A program made the position numbers and the translations under genes. From positions 9,111,501 to 9,175,500 of the forward strand of contig CM034412.1 in the NCBI GenBank assembly GCA_019925095.2: a stretch of 64,000 nucleotides of DNA. The letters run 5' to 3'. How positions within the stretch are numbered: the stretch's first letter is position 1; the number at the start of each line of letters is the position of its first letter. The notes beneath the pieces were generated by a model. That model saw only the letters and a list, made by a program, of their open reading frames with translations, ran no database searches and was not told where the DNA came from. Positions 54,341 through 63,935 of this stretch are shown here, piece after piece. Source of the DNA: Dendrolimus kikuchii. Taxonomy: Eukaryota; Arthropoda; Insecta; Lepidoptera; Lasiocampidae.

Positions 54341-54964
54341 TGACACAGCATACAAACTGTAATAATGTGGCTTATGTTGGTACGGCCACGTTTTACGAAA
54401 ACTGACTACAAGTTATTTGGGGAACAAATATTCAAATTTCTAAGCATGCTGTCTCCGTCAGCTCCCGGTAGAAGGGGTTGGCTCAAGACTTGCTGACTTG
54501 CCGTCGTAGAAATAACAAGTGTAATTGGTCTCATAATTTGGGATGTCAAACACTGCGCGAAGTGGAGAAGAAAAGCCGGAAATCGGACCACGGGCTCCAA
54601 AGCCAAAGCTCCGAACGCAACTGGGATTTAACACTTATTCCTATGTTCAGGGCCGAGCTGCCTCCTCTATACAATATGTTCATATCACACAGTTGCCAGT
54701 AGACACACAGCACCCCGGCTTACTATTACCATTCTACCCATGCCAAGGGAAACCAATAAAGTGGTAAATTGATGCTGTATCACAAACAGCAGGCAAAAAT
54801 TGGATGACCTTAAACAAAAGTTGAAATTCTCGAAGAAAATGGAGGAGACCTTCATCCGAAAAAGGGTCCAAAATCAAGATTCAAGATAACACTAACTTAT
54901 TTAATTACTACCTAATAGATATTAACATGTTATCAACACAACTAACACACTAATAGCCGGCCCT
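54341..54964. other. Unassigned sequence
   Basis: No gene or repeat recognised with confidence. Confidence 0.3.
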
Positions 54965-55640
54965 TTACAGGCGGGCCCCACCATTTGCTAGCCGGAGAAC
55001 TGGGTCTCTCCGGCTACCTTGGATCTCACCATGAGGTGAGAGGGGCGCGCGTCACTCCTCTCAGGCCCTTATGTAAACGCGGAACCGGTTTCCCCGCCGT
55101 TCGCCCGCACGGCCGTAGCCTACGGCAGCCGCAGGCCGTCAGGACGACCCTCCGTCGCCGCCACCAGCTCTGGCTGTAGGGGAGCGTGGCAGTCTGCTCT
55201 CTGTCCCGCTCCGCCTCGTAGAACAGTCTCGTAGAAGGTGGCGGCTGCGTTTCAAGCGTCGGTGCTCTCAAACATGACCTTCACCACGGCCATCAGGGAC
55301 AAATCCGCCCTGATGGCCGCGACGAGATCACGGCGCTGCTCGTCCCAGGCTGGACATAACTGGAGGTTGTGCAACGCCATGTCTTCACCACCACCGACGC
55401 AGTGGAGGCACCCTGTTGTCTGTACACGCCCTATTTGACACAGGTACCTAACGAAGCATCCGTGCATGACATCTCTGCAGCCATTCTGGCATAATCGGCC
55501 TCACCGCTTGGATAACACCGAGGCCGGCGCTGGGGTTGAAAAGGCGGTCCGCCCACTCTGCCACCTGGATCTGATACAACTCGTCTCTACGACCCTTGAT
55601 CTCACGGGGCGCATAGAGCTTGTCATGTAATAAATTATAA
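54965..55640 (-). pseudogene. R1-like LINE C-terminus and 3' region, frameshifted
   Basis: GC-rich. The minus strand reads EIKGRRDELYQIQVAEWADR and LGVIQAVRPIMPEW. After a frame change it continues GCFVRYLCQIGRVQTTGCLH, C, then EDMALHNLQLCPAWDEQRRD. The C-x2-C-x9-H-x4-C at about 55354-55410 is the C-terminal Cys/His motif of R1-clade LINEs, and the preceding RP...EW..R.HG-type segment fits too. Frames are broken at least twice. The 3' side (GAGGTGAGAGGGGCGCGCG) resembles 48044-48075. Confidence 0.75.
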
Positions 55641-57762
55641 AAAATTACAATTTCAATAAATATTATATTCATTCTACAAAATATTATGTCAATATTTTTA
55701 TATAATCATCAACTAAATAGATTCAATTTATACATTAATGTATAACTGACAAATAATTATTTTGACTGTTTTGTTTCATCTGTTACATATTTACATTTAT
55801 GTGTCCTTGTAAAATATCATTAAGTTAAAAACAAAAAAGGCCTTAATAATTCCTCTATCATTTGAGAGTAATTTTCGAAAGTTAATTCCGATATAAATGC
55901 TATTATACTTGGCTGTAATAACCCTTGTTACCAATGATAGATGAAGCACGACTTCCATCAATATATCGAACATTTTCAACCCTTTTGCTATAATAATAAG
56001 GGTTAAAATATAAATAAATATTGTAGTTAGCTGTTAAGTATGGTTTAATGATATGTGGAAACTTTTAGGTAAATTATAGTATATAACTATCAACATGTGA
56101 GGCCATTAGTTTTAGTATGGTAAAAGAATACTAATGCTACTGTTTAATTTGGGATAATGTTATAGTTATTGACCGTTTCACGCAGATGTAGCGGTGGGTT
56201 TAATGCGTTATTTGTGATGAGATATTGTTACGCAGGGACTTCGTCTGCGTTAGTGTTAAAAATTTAAACTGTGTCCGAATGCGTCTTATTAAAAACGTTA
56301 AAAAATAACGTCGTTAATGCATATCCACATTAATATATATATACATACGTTGTCTGTCAATATTAATTAGCGTCATTAACTAATTTTTTAAACTATCTTT
56401 GGAAATAAAACCTAATAGTAAATTGTATCCAAAACATAAACTACACATACAAATTAAAATAAAATACAATCCTATAAAAAACGTAACAAATATAAATACA
56501 CTAATTATATAATTATAAACTGAAATCTCTGACTTGTTATTTAACTCTCGCCATCTAGTGTTGAGTAACCACACTAACATAGCTTGGAAAGAGCTGAAAC
56601 GGTATTTAATTTGTCTTTTCGCCAATAGATGGCTCTAAACCTAAAATACAGGTGATCTTCTTTTTATTTGTTTAATGTTAACGAGGTGTGTAATAGATGG
56701 CTCTAATTTTAGTACTTCTGTGTCTTAAAAAATATTCACTTTCTAGGATGGAAGATGATTAGTTAATTGATAGTTCCACTTTAGTTTTTTAGATGTCACT
56801 AGTGTAGGTTTTCATTGTTTTACGCATGTAACGTCTTTGTAAATTTACTTACGGTACGCTATTCGAGTATAAGTGAAAAGAAATTTACTATAATCATGGA
56901 AAAGTATTCTTCTTCCATTCTATAATTTCATTTTTGTTTATATCAGTGTCACTGAATTTATTATTTTATGTTTAAGGCTTGGCAACTAGGCCTTTAAGCC
57001 AGGCGCAGTTGTATTGTATGCTACAATCCACACCATTCAAAGGAGTTCTTGTGAAAACTCGAAAGGCCACAGTTGGCTATATAGTTCACATTTCTCGAAA
57101 AAACACATAATCACTACTCAAAAACTATCAATATCCTACAACTATTGTTCATTTTAGAGTAATTTTACACATTTTTAGAAAATAAAACTGCACAGCACAA
57201 CGTCCCCTTTCAGTTCCCGCCAAAAACTCCTCACTGAATTTACAGTCAGTTAAGCCCACAGAGTACATTAAGAATAGGAGGTTAAGCCCAAGTATTATCT
57301 ATGGTTAAGCCTAACGACACACCTTCGAAACGTACGACGCTGAAAGTTCGGGGACTGAAGGATCGGCGCTAATCTGAACGCGGAGTAATTTCCGTTGATG
57401 TGTCTTTGTGAGCGTATTTAGCGAAGCGCTCGTAAAAGAGTAATTATGTTCCTTACGCCGTACATTCCGTAGGTTTGTCGTTAGGCTATGTCTTGTCTTA
57501 ATTATCTTCATTCTAGAACTTTCTCTATAGAGGAGCGGAAAATCAAATAATTTGAGATACTTTTTATCATTCTTACAAAACGTCTCATCCTTATCTAGTT
57601 CTTACGAGCGTAATAATGACATCATAAGTACGATATAAGTAAGGTACAAGTCTTATAATTATTGTTTAAAAAGTAATTAAAATTATTTATATCTAGATAT
57701 TTTGAAAGTAAGATTATAAGATGTTATTTTAACGCCTGGTTTTTATATGTATAATCTATACA
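55641..57762. other. Unassigned sequence
   Basis: AT-rich. AGATGGCTCTAA occurs twice (56626-56637 and 56696-56707). An 81-codon minus-strand frame at 56380-56625 has a hydrophobic C-terminal half, but no family is recognised. 57300-57520 is less AT-rich and unassigned. Confidence 0.35.
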
Positions 57763-58022
57763 TCTATACAAATAAATAAAATTGAAGTGTCTGTTTTTTG
57801 TCAAAATAACAGCTTTTTACTTAATGCATATTAAAGTATATACCTATGGTACTTATATAAAAAAAACTCTGTCTGTCTGTTTGTTCTGGCTAATCCCTGA
57901 AACGGATTTGAACGGGACTTTTACTGGCATATAGCTGATGTTATAAGCAGTAACTTAGGATACTTTTAAAATTAGGGTTACCCGAAAAATTCCACGCAGG
58001 CAAAGTCGCAGGTAACAGCTAG
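57763..58022 (+). mobile_element. Helitron-like element, complete ends
   Basis: A|TCTATACAAATAAATAAAAT, TTGAAGTGTCTG, TGAACGGGACTTTTACTGGC and TCCACGCAGGCAAAGTCGC, ending AACAG and CTAG|T at 58019-58023. Best-terminated copy of this family. Confidence 0.82.
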
Positions 58023-58371
58023 TTATAAATAATCTTAGAATTTATTGTAAAATGTCACCGAATCCCTGTTACAAGTATTTTCTTATAAGCCATTGCCTAT
58101 TTAACTCACTAGAACGCAGAGGACCCGAGTTTGATTTCGGGCATGTAAATTTCATAAACTATCCGTTTTTGACTCTGGTCTGGAAGTCTGGTATCGATCT
58201 GTGTAGAATACTCATGAAACAAGCAGAAGTTGCTTAACTTGTGAATGTTATGTCTGTTTGCCGATATATTTGCAAATATTCAAGGCTTGGAAACCGGTAA
58301 AAAAGCGGAACCGGTTACAAACTAAGTACCTATGTACTTTTCTTTTTCGGTTTTTAAAGTGTTATATTTCT
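58023..58371. other. Unassigned sequence
   Basis: No gene or repeat recognised. Confidence 0.3.
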
Positions 58372-58610
58372 TTTTTTATTGCAGGAGTTCAGCAGACAGG
58401 CAGACGGCCCACTTGATGGAAGGCGGTTACCATCGCCTATGGACATTTGCAACAGCAAAGTCGCTACAAATGTGCTGCTGCTCTCTTAAGGGAGACTGGA
58501 ACCTGGTCACTAATGCCGGAACACAATTCAAGGTTGTTATAGCGAGTAGCGACATATTTTAGACCAGGGGTGGTAGCCATCCAGTCGGGCGAATGCCCTA
58601 CCACCTAGCA
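58372..58610 (-). mobile_element. S1 SINE, short form
   Basis: Poly-T, ATTGCAGGAGTTCAGCAGAC, through the S1 body to CTACCACCTAGCA, stopping at the same internal point as 60381 and 62434. GCGAGTA is duplicated inside (near 58541). Confidence 0.85.
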
Positions 58611-59189
58611 GACGTGTTATTTATATATCTATCATTATTATCTACACACACACCTACACATTTGGGACATAATTCGTAAACCCACAAAAAACTAATCAAC
58701 GAAATAGGAAACCACATACAAGGAAGACTTTTGTTGCAAATTGAGGTACTTGTAATTCTAGATATTAATTAAAGGTCAATAATTAAGGAAAATGAAAGAG
58801 AAAAACAATTTTATTTACGTGTATATTTTTAGCTTAATCTTACAATAGTGTTGTCAACATTTTATGTATAATTATACTTATTTTAACTTAGGTTTTAATT
58901 GTATAAATGGTAACATTTTTAATTCATAAAAAAGTGACAATGAATATCTGAATAAATGTCAGATGTTTATGACCATAATTAAAAAATAAATTGTGTTTTT
59001 TAATATTCCTTTTTGAAATTGTGTAAAGATATAGGTATATAAATAACTTGAAAAAAGAAAACTGTATTTTGGTATTTTATAATAGTAATTAAGAGTGCTG
59101 TAGAATTTTTGTAAAAGTCGATTTGTAAATTAAGAATTTCAAGACAAGAAACCAATTTGAAATCTGTATTCTTGAATGGCTAATAGTCT
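58611..59189. other. Unassigned sequence
   Basis: AT-rich; nothing recognised. Confidence 0.35.
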
Positions 59190-59440
59190 AGAAAAAGCGT
59201 TACGTCGCGTCGGCGTCAGTGCAGTACCTTGTAACTACGTTTGTGAAAAGAATTTAATGTTTAATTTTAATTTTCACTAGATATTAATAATTAATTTAAC
59301 TATTGCAACTTTATTACTGCGTTCTGTTTTTAAACTGAATTGTCCCGGTTTTTTCAACTTCAAATCCTATTTTTTTTAAATTTGGAGTTGGCTGCCCTGA
59401 GTTACAAGGTCTTGTCGCCGACGAATTTACTTTTTGTACG
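59190..59440. mobile_element. Foldback element downstream of Crz
   Basis: The arms CGTCGGCG...ACCTTGTAACT (59208-59236) and AGTTACAAGGT...CGCCGACG (59400-59423) are inverted repeats. Inside, 59333-59397 is the inverse of the left end of the TIR element at 1766. A second perfect inverted pair, CCTAAACCACAC (59444-59455) and GTGTGGTTTAGG (59564-59575), follows. Confidence 0.6.
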
Positions 59441-59929
59441 CCGCCTAAACCACACTATACTTGGCGTAACAAGTCTTTCAATATTTGACTGATTTACCCT
59501 AAAAATGTTTGAATAATAAAACATTAATGAGCTAATGAACAATGAATTGTTGCATCATCTAGAGTGTGGTTTAGGTTTTCAGAATTGCGTTTTCAGTGGG
59601 CCAGCCAATCGTGGTCTAATGCTGGACGTAGGCTTTACTTTTCTAGTGCCAGATTCTTCAACATCCCAGCGGCAATTTTGAACAATTCCTATAATACAAT
59701 GATTACCGAAAATTCTTAATACTTTATAAAATGTTATCAAACTTGCAATTGTAGTCAGTAGGTAATAATAATTTTCGCAATGCAAAATCCCAGCCTAATT
59801 TACATTGCTTTACACATAAAGGACTCGAAATGTATAATACAATTATTTGTTAATTGAATAAATAATAATATATTAACAGATATAGGAGTATGGCACATTA
59901 TTTGGTATTTGTTCCTAATTTAACTCTTT
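59441..59929 (-). other. Crz 3' UTR and downstream flank
   Basis: This must hold the Crz 3' UTR. It has no canonical AATAAA on the minus strand; TATAAA near 59722-59727 is the best variant. 59590-59635 holds a short fragment (GCTGGACGTAGGC complement) resembling RTE-b 3' ends. Confidence 0.4.
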
Positions 59930-60028
59930 TCATTGGAAGGCGTCGTATAGGGCTTCTTGGTGATCGTTTCTGAACCTCTTTGACTGACTCTCGGTGTAGT
60001 CTTCGGAGTAGTCGCATGGCACGAACAG
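59930..60028 (-). CDS. Crz: Corazonin precursor, coding exon 2 (C-terminal part)
   Basis: Encodes residues 74-105, starting LFVPCDYSEDY and ending EALYDAFQ before a TGA at 59930-59932. The preceding intron ends in tatttttag (AG complement at 60029-60030), so the exon joins exon 1 in phase 0. From memory, moth corazonin precursors continue after the GKPL.DR segment with LFVPCDY and end in DVFQ or similar, which is what this exon supplies. C78 pairs in number with C56 of exon 1, giving two cysteines in the associated peptide. A KR pair follows SQS. At 99 nt it falls below usual ORF-length cut-offs and sits 2.6 kb from exon 1, so it is easily missed. No canonical AATAAA is seen on the minus strand within about 450 nt after the stop; a TATAAA variant lies near 59722-59727. 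Confidence 0.93.
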   Translation of the reverse strand: MFVPCDYSEDYTESQSKRFRNDHQEALYDAFQ

Positions 60029-60380
60029 CTAAAAATATTCATTAGCATTATACATAATTCCCAATATAATCATATATTTATAAATGTCTAGCTAATTCGT
60101 ACAATGAATTGAATAACAAAAAACTTGATCTGAGGACCTAAAGAGGTCGTTTACGTAGATTCATATGACGAATATGGGCAGTGTCAGCATAAAGTAGAAC
60201 TTTATACTATGTCTTAAAACTACCAGTATATCTAGACACGAGTCAAGTTTACTAAGCGACCGCTTTAGTGCCTCTGTTTATTGTTTATTGCGTATCGTAC
60301 TTGAAATAATAATTAACGAAACTTGGTGTATTGGAGTGATTCCATACAATCCAAGTAAAGTCACAGCTTTACCAAAGTTT

Positions 60381-60614
60381 GCCAGGTGTTAGGGTATTTG
60401 CTCGACTGGATGGCGACCACCCCTGGTCTAGAGTATGCCGCCATAACAACCTTGTGTTGTGTTCCGGCATTAGTGACCAGGTTCCAGTCTCCCTTAAGAG
60501 AGCAGCAGCGCATTTGTAACACCTTTGGTGTTATAAATGTCCATAGGCGATGGTAACCGCTTTCCATCAAGTAGGCCGTCTGCCTGTCTGCTGGACTCCT
60601 GCAATAAAAAAAAG
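60381..60614 (+). mobile_element. S1 SINE, short form, antisense in Crz intron
   Basis: Begins at GCCAGGTGTTAGGG and ends CTCCTGCAATAAAAAAAA. It lacks the usual 5' third of S1 (the CCTGCGGCCGGGCGG segment). Two other short copies (58372-58610 and 62187-62434) begin at nearly the same point, so this is a recurrent 5' end rather than a random truncation. Confidence 0.85.
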
Positions 60615-60809
60615 TCCCGTCTGCTTTTATGGATAGTTCCTCAACAGCCGAGGTCGCTGCGTTAGCAATGCGTTTATTCCCCCGACCCTGGTCTGTGGCG
60701 ACAAGAGAAACACACACGTGTTTTCTAAGGTATACCAATCTAGTCGGGGAGCCCCACACTACTCGATGAAGATCCCAAAGCACTAGCGTGAGCGTAAGCT
60801 GTATTTCTG

Positions 60810-61133
60810 TTTGATTAAAAATTTACGAAATTTTACGAGACCGAATATAATATCGGCCCATAAATGTCCCACTGTTGGGCTCGGGCCTCCCATTATTATA
60901 GAGGGAACAGACAGTATACCCGCCACGCTTGTCCAAAGCGACTCGGCAGGTTTGACACATTGGTTGCAGGTTGCATCACGATGTTTTCCTTCGCCGTTGT
61001 TAACACGAGATAATTGTAACAATATGCACATTAGATCAGAAAACTGACTAAGTGGTGCATGCGTTTCGGTCAGGATCGAACCCGCGCCCTTTGAGCTTGG
61101 GACACGTGCGCTAGCCATTACGCTACCACGACT
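60810..61133 (-). mobile_element. T1 tRNA-derived SINE in Crz intron
   Basis: The minus strand opens with a tRNA-like head. Box A TAGCGTAATGG is at 61115-61125 and box B GGTTCGATCCT at 61072-61082, the spacing expected for an RNA polymerase III promoter. The body contains the CGGCGAAGGAAAACATCGTGA block and a segment ending in GGGCCGATAT. Related fragments lie at 4740-4819, 5861-6035, 12897-13015 and 47955-48035. It is a SINE and not a tRNA gene, because the acceptor arm does not pair and a long unrelated body follows. Confidence 0.82.
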
Positions 61134-61208
61134 TATCTAGATAGAGATAGAGAACGGACAAGGTATTTTATTTCTCGGTGTATGACAAGGCTCTAAAAGG
61201 TAGTGGGA

Positions 61209-61527
61209 TTTTTTTTTTTATTGCAGGAGATCAGCAGACAGGCAGACGGCCCACTTGATGAAAAGCGGTTACCATCGCCTATGGACATTTGCAACACCAA
61301 AGGTGCTACAAATGCGCTGCTGCTCTCTTAAGGGAGACTGGAACCTGGTCACTAATGCCGGAACACAACTCAAGGTTGTTATGGCGACATACTTTAGACC
61401 AGGGGTGGTAGCCATCCAGTCGGGCAAATGCCCTACCACCTGGCTGTGGGTTGTTAAGTCGCCTCTTACGACAGGCCGCCCGGCCGCAGGAAATTGTATT
61501 CTTACTCCGTTCCTGCACGGATAAAAT
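61209..61527 (-). mobile_element. S1 SINE, full length, sense in Crz intron
   Basis: The best-preserved S1 copy in the window. Minus-strand order: ATCCGTGCAGGAACGGAG, then CCTGCGGCCGGGCGGCCTGT, GGTGGTAGGG, a box-B-like GGTTCCAGTC, then ATGGTAACCGCTTTCCATCA, GGGCCGTCTGCCTGTCTGC and an AATAAA-A tail (poly-T on the plus strand at 61209-61219). The A-tail marks it as a retroposon, and the GGGCCGTNTGC tail resembles widespread lepidopteran SINE tails (from memory). No convincing target duplication is visible. Confidence 0.88.
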
Positions 61528-61574
61528 AGCCTAGGGATAGCCGTATTCGAATTAAATACCATTTATTTATGATA

Positions 61575-61680
61575 AATAGGTTCGCGTTTGACCACGATCA
61601 CGCCTAATGTCAGAAGATGAAGCGGATGAAGATGGAGCACGCTTACCTCGAAAATTTCTATTCACAAAAAATAACCACAA
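61575..61680 (+). mobile_element. S3 SINE fragment in Crz intron
   Basis: Carries CGCGTTTGACCACGATC followed by a GATGGAGCACGCTTACCTCG segment. It matches the copy at 20771-20940 and the rearranged one at 44560-44690. This head and body resemble a common lepidopteran SINE whose start reads GACCACNATCTCACCTGATG (recalled, not searched). Confidence 0.65.
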
Positions 61681-61880
61681 ATTGATCAAATACCTATAAT
61701 CTGAAAAGATTCTATATTGATTCCCAAAGCGGACCATCAGGCTCACATGTGCAGACCTGGGACTAAAATGAGAACCATATACTAGAATGATGATAACCCC
61801 GCTTTATTATCAAATCAGAATTCAGCACTAGAATGATGATAACCATTACTCGCCTCTGCTCCTATTTTTGATATAACAAC

Positions 61881-61965
61881 TACACGGCTCTCTGCGGCAC
61901 GAATAAGCCCATGAGGTTTCTGTGCCACAGTTCAAATGTGTTTCTCGTAAAGTATATGAATGTAA
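61881..61965. repeat. Short repeat shared with 18138-18215
   Basis: A block of about 80 bp containing CTCTCTGCGGCAC, CATGAGGTTTCTGTGCCACAG and GTAAGCATATT occurs here and at 18138-18215. At the first site it lies beside an RTE-like LINE end, so it may be a LINE 3' tail. Confidence 0.6.
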
Positions 61966-62186
61966 GCATATTGGATTTTAAAAAAAATTAGACTTGGAGA
62001 CAACCGGATTAATAGTTTTTATTGATTCAACGAAGTCACTGGTACAACCTAGGAAGTACTAATTTTATTTAAATTTAAATAAATTTCTAGGAATAATGCA
62101 AGCATTTAAAGACCTTTTGCTTCTTGCGGCATATGAGAGTACCCAAAATGTGGCCTGCATTTTGTGACGCTCCCCGCCGACAACGC

Positions 62187-62434
62187 TTTTTTTTTTTTTT
62201 TTTTTTTATTGCAGGAGATCAGCAGACAGGCAAACGGCCCACTTGATGGAAAGCGGTTACCATCGCCTATGGACATTTGCAACACCAAGGGTGCTACAAA
62301 TGCGCTGCTGCTCTCTTAAGGGAGACTGGAACCTGGTCACTAATGCCGGAACACAACTCGAAGGTTGTTATGGCGACATACTTTAGACCAGGGGTGGTAG
62401 CCATCCAGTCGGGCAAATACCCTACCACCTGGCA
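62187..62434 (-). mobile_element. S1 SINE, short form, sense in Crz intron
   Basis: The plus strand shows a long T-run (62187-62207), ATTGCAGGAGATCAGCAGACAG, and ends at CTACCACCTGGCA. This is the same 5' breakpoint as the copies at 60381 and 58610. It lies 220 bp from the exon 1 donor. Confidence 0.87.
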
Positions 62435-62653
62435 AAATTTACTTATAGATTTATGTTATTTTGTATGTGTAGTTTAATTGATTTAATTTTAAAATTAACT
62501 TTTAGTTTTATTTCAATATTTATTCAAATATGAAATCTTATAATCCTATTGTTTAACTTAAAAGTAAAATAAAAGCAAGAGCTGACGTTGCGTTTTAAAT
62601 AAGAAGATAGAAAAATGGAACAAATTAAATAAAGGCTGATGCGTCGTGCCCAC

Positions 62654-62872
62654 CCTGTCACTAAGAGGTTTTCCTTCCAAAATATATTTGAGCTTATTCA
62701 TCTGGCATGGACTCAGGATCTTTTCCAAGTTGCTGGCAGCTTCCCTGACGTCTTCAATACGTTTATGTCCGTCCCTCTTGCCATTAGTCCAGCCTCGGGA
62801 ATATTGGAAGGTCTGGGCCGTTACTGACGCCAAGGTCACAAAGATCAGGAGCAGGGTTATGTTGGTGACCAT
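62654..62872 (-). CDS. Crz: Corazonin precursor, coding exon 1
   Basis: Encodes residues 1-73 of the corazonin preprohormone. Residues 1-19 (MVTNITLLL...SVTA) form a hydrophobic signal peptide. Residues 20-30 are QTFQYSRGWTN, identical to [Arg7]-corazonin. G31 supplies the C-terminal amide and K32-R33 is the convertase site. Q20 would cyclise to pyroglutamate after signal cleavage. The associated peptide follows, with a second KR at 37-38 and a cysteine at 56. I chose the ATG at 62872 because it has a strong context (CAAAATGG) and gives the MVTNITL start I recall for moth precursors. An in-frame ATG seven codons upstream lies in the probable upstream intron. The exon ends at AGG followed by gtgggc. 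Corazonin is a secreted neuroendocrine peptide acting through a GnRH-related GPCR, with roles in stress, ecdysis and pigmentation across insects. Identity is very secure; the weak donor is supported by the matching exon 2. Confidence 0.97.
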
Positions 62873-62882
62873 TTTGGAAACT
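62873..62882 (-). promoter_or_regulatory. Probable splice acceptor just upstream of the Crz start codon
   Basis: On the minus strand the sequence runs ttgatgtttttag then TTTCCAAA then ATG. The AG (complement at 62881-62882) follows a T-rich stretch, leaving an 8-nt leader before the ATG. This fits a 5' UTR intron whose first exon lies upstream, past the Helitron at 62976 or outside the window. It is inferred from sequence only; the leader could instead be unspliced. Confidence 0.5.
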
Positions 62883-62975
62883 AAAAACATCAATAAATGT
62901 AGAATAATCAAAACTTTAATAATATTAATCCTTCCTGAAGCTACAGATAGTACCTATACCCGCCAATTTCTCATA

Positions 62976-63371
62976 CCTATACATACAAAGAGATAAATAA
63001 AATTGAAGTGTTTGTTTGTAATGTCAAAATAATTGATTTTTACTAAATGTATATGAAAATATATAAGGTACTTTTTTTGTAATCTTTCTATACTTACTTA
63101 TTCAATCGTTTTACAATGAAAGAAAATAAAACTAAATCCATAAAAACAAACTAAATTATAAATAAATAAATATAAAGTATCTTATCAGTACGGTACTTAT
63201 ATCAAAAAACCAATTATTAAAATTATTGTCTGTTTGTCTGTCTGGATGTTTCGGCTAGTCTGTGAAACGGCTGAACTGATTTTGACGGGACTTTCACTGG
63301 CAGATAGCTGATGTTATAAGGAGTAACTTAGGTTACTTTTTTTAGTTAGAGAAAGTCGCGGGCGCAACTAG
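62976..63371 (+). mobile_element. Helitron-like non-autonomous element upstream of Crz
   Basis: Contains AGATAAATAAAATTGAAGTG, the segment TTTTGACGGGACTTTCACTG, TAAGGAGTAACTTAGG, then GTCGCGGGCGCAA and CTAG followed by T. The same order occurs at 1335-1590 and 57763-58022. The 5' terminus is mutated, so the start is approximate. It lies about 100 bp from the Crz exon 1 acceptor, inside the probable upstream intron or promoter. Confidence 0.72.
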
Positions 63372-63700
63372 TCTACCTATATAATATGAATCTGCTGGTT
63401 AGCTCACTGTTTTTCTTCACTGTTAGCAGGTAGTAGTTGAAATTAAATTAAACTAGAAAATCTATGAAATAGAGGTCACGCTCTTTGTCAGAACTTGATG
63501 AAGTTGCAAGTGCTAAATGGTAAAAGGCGAAAGATTAATAAATAAACTACAGTACTACACTACTTGTTCGTTCTTTGTTCATCCAGAAATTCGGTCCATT
63601 TAGCTTGCATTCATGTATGGTATCCCAGAACAGTAAGAGTTAACAAGATAAAAAAAAATATTGAAGTGTATCCAAGTGAAGCCATAGGCGGAAAATATTC
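63372..63700. other. Unassigned sequence upstream of Crz
   Basis: AT-rich, with no recognised repeat or convincing exon. If the Crz 5' UTR exon lies within the window it would be here or further right, but I could not single out a TATA box plus splice donor pair. Confidence 0.4.
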
Positions 63701-63734
63701 TAATATTTTTTATTAATTTAATTTGTATACCATC

Positions 63735-63935
63735 TTTCATCTTCTTTAATATTAAAATGGAAGTAGTCGTACTATATGTTGCGTATACCACCATCGCCAT
63801 TATCATCTCAATTCATTCCTGAGGTTGTCTGGAAGAGATCGCTTTTTAGCGATAAGACCGCCCTTTGTGCATAATTATTAAGATCATTTTTGTAATGATG
63901 TACAATAAATTGTTATCTAATCACCTTAATTTTAT
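63735..63935 (+). mobile_element. LINE 3' end (GATCGCTTTTTAGCGATAAG type)
   Basis: Contains CGTATACCACCATCGCC, GGTTGTCTGGAAGAGATCGC, a stem-loop formed by ATCGCTTTTTAGCGAT, then AAGACCGCCCTTTGTGC, and ends near GTACAATAAATTG. An inverted copy lies at 41590-41960, where it follows the remnant of an RT C-terminus, so this is a LINE 3' UTR. Confidence 0.75.

Larger units (their letters stand above)
60029..62653 (-). other. Intron between the two Crz coding exons
   Basis: A 2,625-nt phase-0 intron with a GTGGGC donor and a TTTTTAG acceptor. It holds at least five retroposons, listed separately: three S1 SINEs (one antisense and two sense relative to Crz), one T1 SINE with a clear tRNA-like head (sense) and one S3 fragment. 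A short repeat at 61881-61965 is also present. The rest (60029-60380, 60615-60809, 61681-61880 and 61966-62186) shows nothing I recognise. Confidence 0.85.

Noticed and set aside
56380..56625. 81-codon membrane protein
   Set aside because: The hydrophobic stretch comes from a T-rich minus strand. The N-terminal part overlaps a repeated AGATGGCTCT motif and there is no conserved domain.
61072..61133. Functional tRNA gene on the minus strand
   Set aside because: Same reason: the pol III boxes belong to a T1 SINE whose body continues for 250 bp.
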